DNA of 64,000 bases from Aphidius gifuensis (lineage: Eukaryota > Arthropoda > Insecta > Hymenoptera > Braconidae), in contig NC_057790.1 in the NCBI RefSeq assembly GCF_014905175.1, forward strand, positions 15,216,469 to 15,280,468. Reading direction: 5' to 3'. Positions 11,732 to 22,924 of this stretch are shown piece by piece (the stretch's first letter is position 1; the number at the start of each line of letters is the position of its first letter). The notes under the pieces are model-generated. The model was given only the letters and a program-made list of their open reading frames with translations. It did no database searches and was not told the DNA's origin. The translations under genes were made by a program, and so were the position numbers.

Positions 11732-13810
11732 CGATTGCCAACCCCAAAAGTTTTCATTTTTTTTTTTTTGATGAAACAATAGTTTTTTGAAATAAATATT
11801 GTATAATAACCTAATATTATTTATCCCTGAAATATATTTTATCAACTTTTTATTTTTTCAAACATTATTCAATAGTTAAAAAAACTGTAAATCGTGAAAC
11901 ACCGCAAAAAAAAAAAAACAGTTGGTTGTACTGAGAGTGCGGTTCTGTTAGTGTATTATATAGCTGCTGTGGCAGTATGTGTGTATCAATGTGGGATTTA
12001 TTGCTGGCGTTTTCAAACCTACGCGCCACAACATGGCGGATCACTTTTCAGTGTTGCCAAGCGTACATTAGAATGGCTTGCGGCCTGCAGCGCCATGTCT
12101 CAATCCTCGGGAATCAGAAAACACCGTAAATGAAAAAGTCTTTCTGACATAGTATTGCGATTCCATCTATTGTGAGCTAGAACAAGTTGCCGCCGTAATG
12201 TTTTAGCCGACTAGCGGATCTTTCCAAATTTCGAAGTGTAAGCTTCGTAAATGAACTTTTCTTAAGTTGGGCCGAACTCTTAAAAATAGAAATTATTAAT
12301 TAACGTTTATAATTATCATTCATAAATTAGATTAGGACGAATTTAGAGATTTCGAATATTGTTGTTTGCATTATATTGAAAATGATAAACATTTTTTTGC
12401 CGTTTACTGAATTCTACTAAAAAAAAATTATGTTTCATGTGAGTTGATAATATTTACTAAAAATATTATTAGATAAAAGTATAATTTTTTTTGTTCATAT
12501 ATTTGGAAAATATATGATATTATCACACTAAACTTTTGATTCTCTTAATACGAGTTGGTGATAAAAGCGAATTTTATTCTACAACTTTTTATCATTTTAA
12601 TAAATATTGATAAAGAATTCAATGCCACTTTATAAACGATAATAAAATAGAATTCTGAATTTGCACTCAACAAGATATAAATGATGTAACTATAAAAAAA
12701 AAAAAAACAACAACAACAATAACAACATTGATGTATGTATTTTGATGTATGTATTTTGAGGTTATGTCTATAAATTTTAAATAAATTTGAATAGTGTCGC
12801 CATCTTGTGCCAAAAGAGTTAGTAAAACAGGGCCCTATTTATCGATTAATTTTGCGGATGAAACAGGATTTCTAGTATTTCGTTTTAATAACAAATGCAA
12901 ATCTGAGCATTGTAAAAATCTAGTGTTACATAATTATGATGGAATCATCACTAGGGTTTTATTAAATTTCAGAAACTCTATAATGGTTAATATATTCGAA
13001 CGGAGAAAATACATTGCGAAAAATATAGAACAAATGAATATATGATTAGACAATAAAAATACAACTTCAGAAAGCTATTGATCGGCTTGGCTGATTGAAT
13101 CTGAAAACAGAAAGAGGTTGTAAAATAATAAGTATACATAGATTATTATTCGGCTATATCAATTAAACGGACAATAATTTCAATATAGAAAAGTAGAATT
13201 AGCTATATATACATTTGATTAAAATCGTTTTTGGCTCATTCGTACTAGCGGAATTTGATAATAAGAGTACTCTATGTATATAGATGAACCAATTTTTTTA
13301 CGATAGATTTTACCGTTGATTATTTGTTGTCTGTAATCTATTTCTACATATAAATATAAGACGGTTTTTTTTTCAGACGATGAATAGACACAAACTCATA
13401 GACACAAACTCGTAAAAAATTACTAGTGATTTTTATCGTATTCGGTATAATTATTGAACATTATTTTTCGTTAAAAGGTGACTCATATATTATGATAAAT
13501 ATCGTAATAACATGAATTTAAAAAATTAAAAAATTAAAATATGCTAATTAATAGAAATACATAGTGTGATAAATTTATTATTACAAAATATGAGAAAATA
13601 AAAAAAAATATATCATCGAAAATTATAACTCTTAAACATAATAAATATATCTTATTTATCATTCATCTTGTGGCATAACATTATATCGGATAAAAGCAAA
13701 ATAGTTTAATATGTAACTAGGAAAAGTCGATTTACGTAAAGTATTCAAGTCGGACATAGTGCCAACTGGATATTTACCGACATTCAATATCCCTATTACG
13801 GACTAAATGA
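11732..13810. other. interior of the 5 kb TTAA element, no recognised gene
   Basis: Two moderate open frames occur: 11894-12133 (contains a Lys run then QHGGSLFSVAKRTLEWLAAC) and 12794-13045 (SKTGPYLSINFADETGFLVF). Neither has an ATG start in good context or a family I recognise. They might be decayed transposon exons. The remainder is AT-rich, with a CAACAACAACAATAACAACA stretch at about 12707 and a direct GATGTATGTATTTTGA doublet near 12730. Confidence 0.35.
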
Positions 13811-14125
13811 GCTTAAAGAGACTTTATTTTTCGGATGTTCACCCTGAACGGTGTAACCGAAACTAGCGCTCCGGGCCGCAAGCCATTAGAATATAGTAGA
13901 CGGCATATATACTGCTCGATTAGATGAACTTCTTTAATTTTTTTTCCATACGTTTTGTTTTGTCTCATTTTATAACCCAATAGTTTTTTTTTCACGATGT
14001 CATTATGTCGATTGAAGATATCGGTATTCTAATGGACTTTTTTTTGACAAAAATCGTATTCTCCATAAGAGCCCATGTTAAAAGTTGTCAACTTTGAAAA
14101 TTAATAAAAAAATAACGAGCTTCCA

Positions 14126-15162
14126 CACGGAGAGAAATCCGCAACAAATAATGCTGTAGAGTATCAAACAAATTTTACCGTAGTCTACTGGAAATTGAGA
14201 AGTTGTGTGGGGAGGCCACCAGGATCGACTAGTGATGTAAATGACCGTCATTTTTTTTTTTTTTGTCACGTCACTAAAAAAATGACCGTCTGTGACCGTC
14301 AGAATTTTTTCGTCATAATTTCGTCATTTTTGTAAAATTCGTCTAATTAGTTGTAAAATTGGCCATCAGAAAATTTTTCGTCATAATTTTGGTCATTTTC
14401 GAAAAAAAAAAACAAAATCTGTTATAAATTAAGTTGAAAAAAATCAGAGAAAATATTCTATAAATATTCTAAAATAACAGTCAGTCGTCAATGTTGTCGT
14501 ATGTAATGTCATTTATTTTTCCGTCATTGTTAAGTCATCTATATAGTTGTAAAACTGACCGTCAGAAAATAAAATGTCATAGTTTTGTCAGAAATGTCAC
14601 GGTCACAATCGGTCACAAATTTTCTGACGGACCGAATGACGTGACCGTCCAATGACGGTCACAAAATTTTTTTTACATCACTAGGATCGACTAGAATTTC
14701 CTACTACACTACAGTAATTTTAATCAAAACAAAACAAAAAAACAACACAAAAAATTAAATAAAAACTTATTATTTTATCATCAAAAGAAAAATGTAACGT
14801 GTTTATTAATTTAAAAAAAATAAACCATTTTATAATTTTCATGTATTTCACCACATTTTTATTTAGATTTATGAATAAAATAAAAACAATAAACTTTTTT
14901 AGAAGAGGTTAGGAACACACTCTATTTCCAATAAATATTCGTGTCATCTGGGGGAAAAACTGCTGTACACTACAGTAGCTTCTGGTCTAAAATATATACT
15001 ATTAACTCAAGACTTCCAAAAATTCCGGTAGACTACAGTAAAAAATTTAGATGAAATATAATAATAATCATTATAATAAGTGGGAATTAGTCGCTTTAAT
15101 GACGTCGGCTATGATTTTTACGATACCACTACAGTAATATATGCTGCAGATTTCTCTCCGTG
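14126..15162. mobile_element. CACGGAGAG-family TIR element, copy 1 (interrupted)
   Basis: It starts CACGGAGAGAAATCCGCA and ends GCAGATTTCTCTCCGTG. The target duplication is CA, proved by the uninterrupted paralogous site at 17430-17450 (reverse complement CTTCCAAACAATTACC). The interior has inverted GTAGTCTAC, ACTACAGTAA and TTACTGTAGT words. A hAT-type element has inserted at 14230-14683. Two other copies, each 571 bp, lie at 23733-24303 and 27741-28311. Confidence 0.85.
14230..14683. mobile_element. hAT-type non-autonomous element (word TGACCGTCA)
   Basis: TAGTGATGTAAA and TTTACATCACTA are perfect 12 bp terminal repeats flanked by the perfect 8 bp duplication GGATCGAC (14222-14229 and 14684-14691). 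The sister element at 27741-28311 has a single GGATCCAC at this place, so the insertion is certain. TIR form and 8 bp duplication are diagnostic of hAT. The interior is filled with GTGACCGTCA/TGACGGTCAC and CGTCATAATTT words in both orientations. No transposase. Confidence 0.9.
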
Positions 15163-15267
15163 CAAACAATTACCAAAAAATTACATATACAATGTATCAG
15201 TATTTCACGAATCTACTGTAATAATTTCAAAGCATTCTCATTTTTAGTGACTGGCCGAGGTAATCCC

Positions 15268-16903
15268 TTAATAACGCTATTTTTTATTCCCGTGTCCTGA
15301 AATTTTTGTGGCGCCACTGATGAAAAAAACCAAGTTTTTTAGTAGTGTGTGTGTACGCGGCAACGCACTAGCAAGCAAAGTTTACGTCGTACACGAAAAC
15401 TATGCTTGTGTTCATGCCTGTGTGCCGCGCATCTAGCAAAGTTTTAATATTTTAAAGTTATTTATTTTTTAAAATCCACGTCAGAAAAAATTTAAATTTT
15501 TTGAGTAGATTTGTCTTTTTAAACACTTTAATTTGATCGTAATTTGGAAGATTTATATCAGACGGCGAACTAGCTAAAAATAAATATGTAAAGTATGGCC
15601 TATTCTCGTGTGTAAAAGTTGTTAACTTTGACACCCATTATCGCAAAAAAACCACGTCAGAAAAAATTGAAAAAAAAATTGACAAGATAAATAATTATTT
15701 CATTTAAAAGAAAAACCAAAAAAAAAAACAAAATCAGAAATTCAATTATTCAAAATCAACCATCCATTCAAAAAATTAAAATAGTATATTGTGCAACAAG
15801 AGTGGTAAGTCGTGTTTTATTTGATGTTGCTGATGGTACAGAATGAACACTTCATTTCCATTCATTTGTATTCCTAATTATAAAAAATATATGAATATTT
15901 ATCATTAAATTAAATAAATTATTAATAAATATTATTTAACTTACGAAAGAACTTTCTATAGGAAGACGATTTCGTGATAATTTAAGAGCAGATTGAGGTT
16001 CATGAGCTTGGTACAATAACTGGACGACTTCTTGTATACATGAATGTGGTCCTTCACCAACATCTCGTATTACTCATTCTTTTATTCGTTTTTCATATTT
16101 GTATAGCTCATCATGTGTTGCTTTTTCAACATTTGTATAATATTAACTTCTATTATTTGATCTCCAATCTGTAAAACATCCGTTGAAAAAACAAATAAAA
16201 TATTTTTGTTATTTAAAAACTTGAAATATGCAAATCAATAATTTCATAATAATGAAAATATTTATAGGTATATGTTATTTTAGAAAGTTTACTACCTCTA
16301 CTGTAATTATTTTGAACATGCTCCGTAAATTTTTTCGAAAAATTGCAGTTTTGTATCAGGAATATGGGATGACCGAAGAAGAAATTGGTTTTTTTGAAAA
16401 ATTACTTTCTTTATTTTATATATTTCCCTAATAATTTCGAAAGTACACATTTGAAAAAAAATTAAATTTGTTTCAGGAAGACAGAATGACCGAAAAGATA
16501 TTTAGCGTTTTGAAAAGTTTACTTTTTGTAATTTATGTTTCTTCAATAATTTTAAAAATTCTGAGAATAGATGAAGTATTACTTTGGTGAAAAAAACGAT
16601 AATTTTTTGTATTTATTAACGACAGAGAAAAAAAAGAGTGACTGAGAAAGAAAATTTTATTATTTATTTCATTGACAACAAATCAAATGCCCAGAAGGTC
16701 GATGACATTTGTCTCTTTTGTATAGGGATGAGGATTGCTCTCGCAAAATTTTTTCTTCGATATTTTTATAATTTTCTCCGGTGTAGTTTTCCAAATTATT
16801 CTGACTCAGTAAAATCGCAGAAAATCGGAGAAAAATTTCATTAGAATGTATATACTTAATTAAGCATATTTATTTTATATTTTATTTTCTAAGGTCAAAA
16901 TTT
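15268..16903. other. AT-rich spacer with a broken exon and a tandem duplication
   Basis: Apart from the PDZ-like remnant at 15945-16168, this holds a partial tandem duplication. TTTGTATCAGGAATATGGGA followed by TGACCGAAGAAG (about 16350-16440) is echoed by TTTGTTTCAGGAAGACAGAA followed by TGACCGAAAAG (about 16470-16560). Short frames there are AT-rich and unrecognised. Confidence 0.4.
15945..16168 (-). pseudogene. broken PDZ-domain-like exon
   Basis: On the minus strand a TTTTACAG acceptor precedes a frame reading IGDQIIEVN. After a frameshift of a base or two it continues YTNVEKATHDELYKYEKRIK, then a TGA stop, then VIRDVGEGPHSCIQEVVQ and LLYQAHEPQSALKLSRN, and it ends at a good GTAAG donor (15944-15940). 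GDQI-EVN followed by a helix starting near H-D-E is the typical end-half of a PDZ domain, which binds C-terminal peptides. The frameshift and the stop indicate a dead copy or several sequencing errors. Which PDZ protein it came from is not clear; the DVGxxPHS stretch faintly recalls whirlin/harmonin-type PDZ ends. No neighbouring exon was found. Confidence 0.4.
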
Positions 16904-17888
16904 GGTGGTAGCTATCCAAAGCCTGACAAGCTAGTATCGCTATAGTAGCTATTTAGGATTGCGTATATGCATAACTATAAGTATATACACATCCGAAGTA
17001 AAAACAACATATTAATGTACATTTACGAATTTTTAAAATTATTATCTGATTAAATTTATACTAAATTTGATGCACCAAATAAACACCAACTTGAATACAA
17101 AATCTTATGCTAAATTTTTAATAGCTATATGGATTATTTCAGTCATTGTTAATAATAATTTGGTGCATCAGTTAATAAAGAGAGGTTATGAATACAACAG
17201 CTGTTGGCATTAAGATTATGTCGAACCTGGCGAGCTGGTTAGCCACGCTAGCTATCCAGCCGGCTGGAATAACTAACCGATTGTCTTTTTAATATAGCGG
17301 GCTTGAATCTTGATTATTAAGGGATTTGGACGATTTTTTTCGGAATATGAGAAAGAAATGAAATTTATACAGTAGATTTTTGAAATACTAATACATATTA
17401 TGTGATTTTTTGGTAATTGTTTGGAAGCTCGTTTTTTTTTTATTAATTTTTAAAGTTGACAACTTTTAACATTGGCTCTTATGGAGAATGCGATTTTCGT
17501 CAAAAAAAAATCCATTAAAATACCAATATCTCCAATCGACAATATGACATCATGAAAAAAAAACTATCGGGTTATAAAATGAGACAAAAGAAAACGTATA
17601 GAAAAAAAATAAAAGGGGTTTGGAGCATAGTTTTTTTACAATTAATAATTAAAGTATGAAAAAATAGATTTTTATGAGAAATTATTGAAAAATCACTAGA
17701 GACCTCTTGCGGATGACTTCTAGAAACACAATATTTCTATGAGTGCGAAAAAGACAAAAAACAGAGAAAAAATGTTGTCTCTCTCTTCGTTTTAAAAAAT
17801 CGTCCAAATCCCTTAAATCAACTATCTATTTTCTTGTATTAACTATCCTTTTTTAACTATCCAACGCCTCGTGACTGCAGCTAAAAAT
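16904..17888. mobile_element. TIR element with TAGCTATCC words, copy 3 (left-truncated, interrupted)
   Basis: It matches the family seen complete at 60709-61351, from GTGGTAGCTATCCAAAGCC to the right end CAGCTAAAAATTTTTTT. The left third is missing, and the last few bases at the right are replaced by the start of the palindrome at 17889. A TTAA-type element sits inside (17321-17812). The paralogues preserve GATTATTAAATCAAC as the empty site. Confidence 0.8.
17321..17812. mobile_element. TTAA-target TIR element (492 bp)
   Basis: GGGATTTGGACGATTTTTT and AAAAAATCGTCCAAATCCC are long terminal inverted repeats, flanked by TTAA at 17317-17320 and 17813-17816. The empty site GATTATTAAATCAAC in the sister copy at 60709-61351 (reverse complement) proves the target duplication. 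It shares internal sequence with 6384-6858 and with the right part of 10253-15267. Confidence 0.9.
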
Positions 17889-18541
17889 TTTTTTCGCCAC
17901 GTCGACATGGAAAACACTCGAAATCACACCGTCAACAGGGTCCCAAAATCCCTGTTTTTCTATCGATACGCAAAGGCAGTGGCCAAAGATAGAAATACCA
18001 TGCGCAAAACATCTGCATCGATGAGCAAAATTTTTTCACATCGAAAGCCATCTAGCGTCAGACATTTTGCACACTGGAAGTCATCTACCGGGAATACGTG
18101 AACTATATTTATGTATTATTATTATCATTATTATTATTATATTATCACTCATATACATATTATTTTTTTTAATATATTCATGGTTAGGTTAGATACCATA
18201 TGTCAACTGACCAAAAATAAAAAACAATTTATACATATGTGAAATTATCATTGACTTATTGTTTGAAAACTTGTTTTTAAAATTATTAAAAATGTGTAAT
18301 GAATAAATAGAAATCTATAATTATTTACAAAAGTTAGTGGATGAAGCTGATACCACTGTCTTAGACATGTTGCCTGAAAAATCAAAATCAAAATATCAAG
18401 TTTACATATGACAAATTTATTCAATGGACATATGACAAATTTATTCAATTTATTTATAATTTAATCAATCAAAAGATTATAACGTGCTGTTTGTTTTGAG
18501 CTAATAGCTATACATTGATTGACTGGTAATGTTGTTGATAA

Positions 18542-18820
18542 TTATTTTGACTCTATAGCTAGCACAGTCTTATGACGAACATCCAAATTATTGTTAGTAT
18601 CATTATTATTATTATTATTATTATTATCATCATCGTTACATGGTAGAATTTTTCAAGATAATTGTTTCATAACAAAATGTCGTTTGACACTTGCTACATT
18701 TAATTTATATGTATCATCAGTAACTGTCAATGATTCTATCAGTTTTTTTGTAGATTTTTTAATTAATTTTTTCAATGTTGGCTTTTTAACTCGAACATAA
18801 GCATTACTATTACTTGACAT
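18542..18820 (-). pseudogene. left-arm copy of the palindrome ORF, truncated by a stop
   Basis: This minus-strand frame starts MSSNSNAYVRVKKPTLKKL, like its right-arm twin, but reads MKQLS then TGA where the twin reads MKQLSLKILPCN. The ATT/AAT microsatellite that codes poly-Asn in the twin follows the stop (about 18599-18628). One further change (Thr for Ile in ESLTVTDD) separates the two copies. Upstream of the ATG the frame stays open and hydrophobic, from poly-T-derived codons, which is probably chance. Confidence 0.5.
18599..18628. repeat. ATT microsatellite
   Basis: About ten ATT units followed by ATCATCATC. It is the left-arm counterpart of the longer AAT tract at 20080-20122, so the tract length has changed since the arm duplicated. 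Confidence 0.85.
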
Positions 18821-19539
18821 GATGTCTTCCACAACAAATAAAAATAATAGTGTGAACCAAAAATTATTTTTAATAAAAAACAAAAAAAAAAAAAAGGTAA
18901 ACGTAACTTAATTTATTAAACAACGTAAGAATGTCAAGGGGCGCAACGTTGATCGCTCAATATCGAGTATCGACTTTATTGTCTCGTGTTTTCCATGTCG
19001 TTTGTGACGAAAAATAGTGTTCGACACTCGCCGAAGGCGTAGTCGAGATTTAGACGAGACTTTGGGCGAGTGTTCCACAAGATTATATCCGCCATGCACA
19101 GATCGCCGTTTTGGAACCTTGTATCGAAATATACTATTTCCGTGTGGCTATTTCAAAAATTACTATGGTACAAGGCTAAAAGTTCAAATTGCCGTCAGGC
19201 GGCGCTCATCGAGAAAAAATGCTATGGCCCATATTAAATTCTAATACATTTCCCTCACGTTTCCGGATTGCTGTGGGCCATAGTAAAAATCGCGGTGTTT
19301 TTTCAGTAAAAAAAAAAGAAAAAATCTATCCATGCAACTATGGGATTGTAGTTTTGACATCAAATTTTAATTATTGTATATTAATATAATATAATATAAT
19401 ATAATAAATAAATAATGAAGGTATTAATTGAAAAAAATTTTTTTATTCATTTCAACGATATACATATTATGTATTATATAATGTATTATATAATAAATGT
19501 CAGGCGTTATTGTATCAATATATATCGATAGTTCGAAAA

Positions 19540-19690
19540 TAGTATATTTCGATACAAGGTTTCAAAACGGCGTTTTGCGCATTGCGATATAATCGTGGAA
19601 CACGAGCCCAAAGTCGAGATATAGACGAGACTTTGGGCGAGTGTTCCACAAGATTATATCCGCCATGCACAGATCGCCGTTTTGGCACCG
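19540..19690. repeat. long hairpin in the palindrome centre
   Basis: ATAGTATATTTCGATACAAG through GTGGAACACGAGCCCAAAGTC is followed, around 19618, by the inverse reading ACGAGACTTTGGGCGAGTGT then TCCAC and on through GCACAGATCGCCGTTTTGG. A direct copy of the second half, TAGACGAGACTTTGGGCGAG, also lies at about 19050-19114. The centre is thus both an inverted and a direct duplication. Confidence 0.7.
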
Positions 19691-19891
19691 AGTGTCGAAC
19701 ACTATTTTTCGTCACAAACGACATGGAAAACACGAGACAATAACGTCGATACTCGATATTGAGCGATCAACGTTGCGCCCCTTGACATTCTTACGTTGTT
19801 TAATAAATTAGGTTATTGCTTTTTTTTTTTGTTTTTTATTAAAAATAATTTTTGGTTCACACTATTATTTTTATTTGTTGTGGAAGACATC

Positions 19892-20081
19892 ATGTCAAGT
19901 AATAGTAATGCTTATGTTCGAGTTAAAAAGCCAACATTGAAAAAATTAATTAAAAAATCTACAAAAAAACTGATAGAATCATTGATAGTTACTGATGATA
20001 CATATAAATTAAATGTAGCAAGTGTCAAACGACATTTTGTTATGAAACAATTATCTTTAAAAATTCTCCCATGTAACGATG

Positions 20082-20125
<44 letters not shown>

Positions 20126-20179
20126 AACAATAATTTGGATGTTCGTCATAAGACTGTACTAGCTTTAGAGTCAAAATAA
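19892..20179 (+). CDS. small unknown ORF of the palindrome, right arm (95 codons)
   Basis: The frame starts MSSNSNAYVRVKKPTLKKL and continues with a lysine-rich, probably helical stretch (IKKSTKKLIESLIVTDD), then ASVKRHFVMKQLS. It then runs into a poly-Asn tract encoded by an AAT microsatellite, and ends LDVRHKTVLALESK. After the stop the same frame remains open for about 35 more codons (LSTTLPVNQCIAISSKQTAR onward), so an ancestral protein may have been longer. Basic, low-complexity, no signal peptide if it starts at this ATG, no family I recognise. Its only neighbour is its inverted twin. Transposon-encoded or host-derived are both possible. Confidence 0.35.
20080..20122. repeat. AAT microsatellite
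   Basis: About fourteen AAT units in the reading frame of the palindrome ORF, giving poly-Asn. Confidence 0.9.
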
Positions 20180-20860
20180 TTATCAACAACATTACCAGTC
20201 AATCAATGTATAGCTATTAGCTCAAAACAAACAGCACGTTATAATCTTTTTAAGTACACAAGTCATCTTCACACATTTGTTGTGCAGTGATTTTCTGGGA
20301 TTGATTAAATTATAAATAAATTGAATAAATTTGTCATATGTAAACTTGACATTTTGATTTGGATTTTTCAGGCAACATGTCTAAGACAGTGGTATCAGCT
20401 TCATCCACTAACTTTTGTAAATAATTATAGATTTCTATTTATTCATTACACATTTTTAATAATTTTAAAAACAAGTTTTCAAACAATAAGTCAATGATAA
20501 TTTCACATATGTATAGATTGTTTTTTATTTTTGGTCAGTTGACATATGGTATCTAACCTAACCATGAATATATTAAAAAAAATAATATGTATATGAGTGA
20601 TAATATAATAATAATAATGATAATAATAATACATAAATATAATTCACGTATTCCCGGTAGATGACTTCCAGTGCGCAAAATGTCTGACGCTAGATGGCTT
20701 TCGATGTGAAAAAATTTTGCTCATCGATGCAGATGTTTTGCGCATAGTATTTCTATCTTTGGCCACTGCCTTTGCGTATCGATAGAAAAACAGGGATTTT
20801 GGGGGCCTGTGGACGGTGTGATTTCGAGTGTTTTCCATGTCGACGTGGCGAAAAATATTT

Positions 20861-22446
20861 TTTTAATATCGCCGATATATTATTATCGGTCTTTTAACTT
20901 TTTCAACCATCGCACATCTCTAATTGTATTATCGTTCTTTCAATTCTGCCATTGCATATAAACAGTCAATATATTAATTGATTAACATAAAAAAAATCAT
21001 TTCTAAATAATTTGTTTTTTTAATAAAAAATTTGTGAGTATCTGTATACATTTTTCTTGAACATTGCCCATTTTCGTTGATGCCTAATCAAGCTTCCTTG
21101 CTATGTCACCCCTCACAAGGGATGTAAAGCTGGCGATATTGCATTTTTGTTTAAGTATTGCTCAGTTCGATTCTAGAACTGCAACTTTCTCAAATTTATA
21201 CAGTCTGATAACTGCTAAAAAACTGAAAAAAAAAACAATTGTTTATGCATTTAAAAACGGTCATGAACAAATGTTTCATTCAAAATTATATTTTTTTTAA
21301 CCATCTATTTTTAAAGCATCATTATTTTATATTTTTATATTTATCAATTCTGTTTTGCTTTTTAATTTTCAACTTTTTAAGTTTCAATATAAATTACATA
21401 AATTATTATCTTCATCACAAATACTTAATTAATTATTTCGAAATACTCAACAAATCATCCACACGTATTAATCAAATAAATTATCGTTTGTTAATTTCGA
21501 AGATATTCGCTTAATTAATACTGTACTTTTACAATAAAAAATTAAAATAATAAAAATATCAATAACAATCATGCTGATATGTAGAAAAAATTAAAATAAT
21601 CATATATTTTTATTGTAAGCAAAGCAGAGGTGCTTCGTACTCTTTCGTCTCTTGGACCTCTGTCGGTCTCTGATTGTCTTTTATTGGGTTAAATTGAACT
21701 TCCTTCTCGTGCTACGCAGCTCTTATTAACTCCACTCTACTCATTCTCCAACTTTATTCTTGCCTCCAAAAACATCTGGTCAAGTACAAGCCATCATATA
21801 TGTACAGAATATATTTATCATCACAACTGTACAATGATATATGTATATATATGTTTTAATTTAATATTATATAATTATCTCTTAATCTGTTCATTAAATA
21901 TATAGTTTGATTTTGTAGAATTAAAAGTTCTTTAGTCGAGATTATAAAAAAATACATATTAAAAGTAACAGTAGAAGTATTTGTTATAAAATCTGTTGGC
22001 CATAAATTGAATATTGTGGCGATGTCACCAATGTATATATAATAACGGTTGTAACTAAACCACATTGATCGTCGTTGTTCATACATTCATTGAGAGTTGG
22101 CATCAGACAATTCAACATATTGCACGTAATAACAATAATTGACTACAAATTTTTAACATTAACATCTATATTATTGTTAATATTACAAATATTTATAATA
22201 ACAAAAATTGATATTTCCATGATCTTCTTTGTCAATGATAATTTGTTCTACTCTATAATATTGTTCATTCATTTCTCACCCTTGATGCAAGCAAAATTCT
22301 AAATGATAAATAATTAATTAAAAACTTGAATGATATTATTGTTTTTTTAAGTAGACAGAGAAAATAATTGTAATTAATTGTAATACAAATCTTAAATGAT
22401 GTTAAATAACACTAGTTAATATGAAAAAAAAAAAAATAAAAAATAA
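20861..22446. other. AT-rich spacer, one GC-richer patch
   Basis: A small dyad CCGATATATTATTATCGG follows the palindrome at 20878. A balanced-composition patch lies at about 21610-21760. On the minus strand at 21856-22086 a frame with SYNRYYIYIGDIATIFNLWP and more hydrophobic residues vaguely recalls the N-terminus of an insect odorant receptor. No second conserved segment supports that, so I do not call it. Confidence 0.4.
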
Positions 22447-22560
22447 TGTGTGTGGTGTTCCTCAACGGTCACCCATCCAAGTACTAACCACTGCCTACAA
22501 GTGCTTGAATTTAGTGGTCAGAAAGGGAACTCATACGAGTCCAGTTATTCAATCGGTATT
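22447..22560 (-). pseudogene. degenerate 5S rRNA-derived sequence
   Basis: On the minus strand GGTTAGTACTTGGATGGGTG followed by ACCG..GAGGAACACCAC matches the 3' half of eukaryotic 5S rRNA. The 5' half is heavily altered (AATTCAAGCACTTGTAGGC in place of the A-box region). It lacks the pairing 5' strand of helix I, so it is not functional as 5S rRNA. Confidence 0.7.
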
Positions 22561-22924
22561 GGTAAGTTAAAAGATTACAATTATAAGCAGCTTTTTACAC
22601 TTTTTTTCGTGTAATGACAGTAAATATTTTGACACAAAGTCAAAAGTTTTGATGCACAAGTGCTTTTAGCTGAGAAGAGGGTCCAGATAAGATGTCGAAC
22701 ACATTTAATAAATATTTTGTATATTCATATTTGATAAAGACGTTTTTATTTGCGGTTTATGTATATAATTTTTTTGCAAGTAATTTAGACGGTTTTTTAG
22801 CGTAGTCAGGTTGAGATTATATGGTCAGTTGCTTGATCTCGTTTAAACTATATAGATGTGTAGCAGTATGACTATTATTTATTAAATATAAAAAAATTAT
22901 TATGACGTTTTTTTTCGGGTTAAG

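Larger units (their letters stand above)
10253..15267. mobile_element. 5 kb TTAA-target TIR element, a host for nested insertions
   Basis: GGGATTACTTCG at the left and CCGAGGTAATCCC at the right are flanked by TTAA (10249-10252 and 15268-15271). The right part (about 13930-14125 plus 15163-15267) is the reverse complement of part of the 492 bp element at 17321-17812, so this is a longer relative. It hosts a CCC-ended element (10327-11731) and a CACGGAGAG element (14126-15162). I find no recognisable transposase. An alternative is two separate elements sharing one boundary type. Confidence 0.55.
17889..20860. repeat. 3 kb inverted duplication (palindromic locus)
   Basis: The left arm (17889-19018) and right arm (19700-20860) are near-identical reverse complements around a centre near 19370. 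They differ by a few substitutions and indels. Each arm is itself bounded by inverted ends: TTTTTCGCCACGTCGACATG with a continuation AAAACACTCG outside, and the inverse GTTTTCCATGTCG..GACGAAAAATA inside. So each arm may be a TIR element of about 1.1 kb. Each arm carries the same small ORF pointing outward. The roughly 680 bp centre contains further dyads. The scattered differences argue against a simple assembly fold-back artefact. Confidence 0.85.

Noticed and set aside
12794..13045. 83-codon frame as a gene
   Set aside because: No ATG start, no family, and it lies inside a degraded transposon. It is mentioned only as part of the element's interior.
17889..20860. Palindrome as a pure assembly fold-back artefact
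   Set aside because: The arms differ by substitutions, an extra segment present only in the right arm (about 20250-20305), and microsatellite length, which a duplicated-read artefact would not create.
21856..22086. Possible odorant-receptor N-terminus on the minus strand
   Set aside because: Only a loose resemblance (aromatic-rich start, NLWP); no downstream transmembrane exons or splice sites could be supported.
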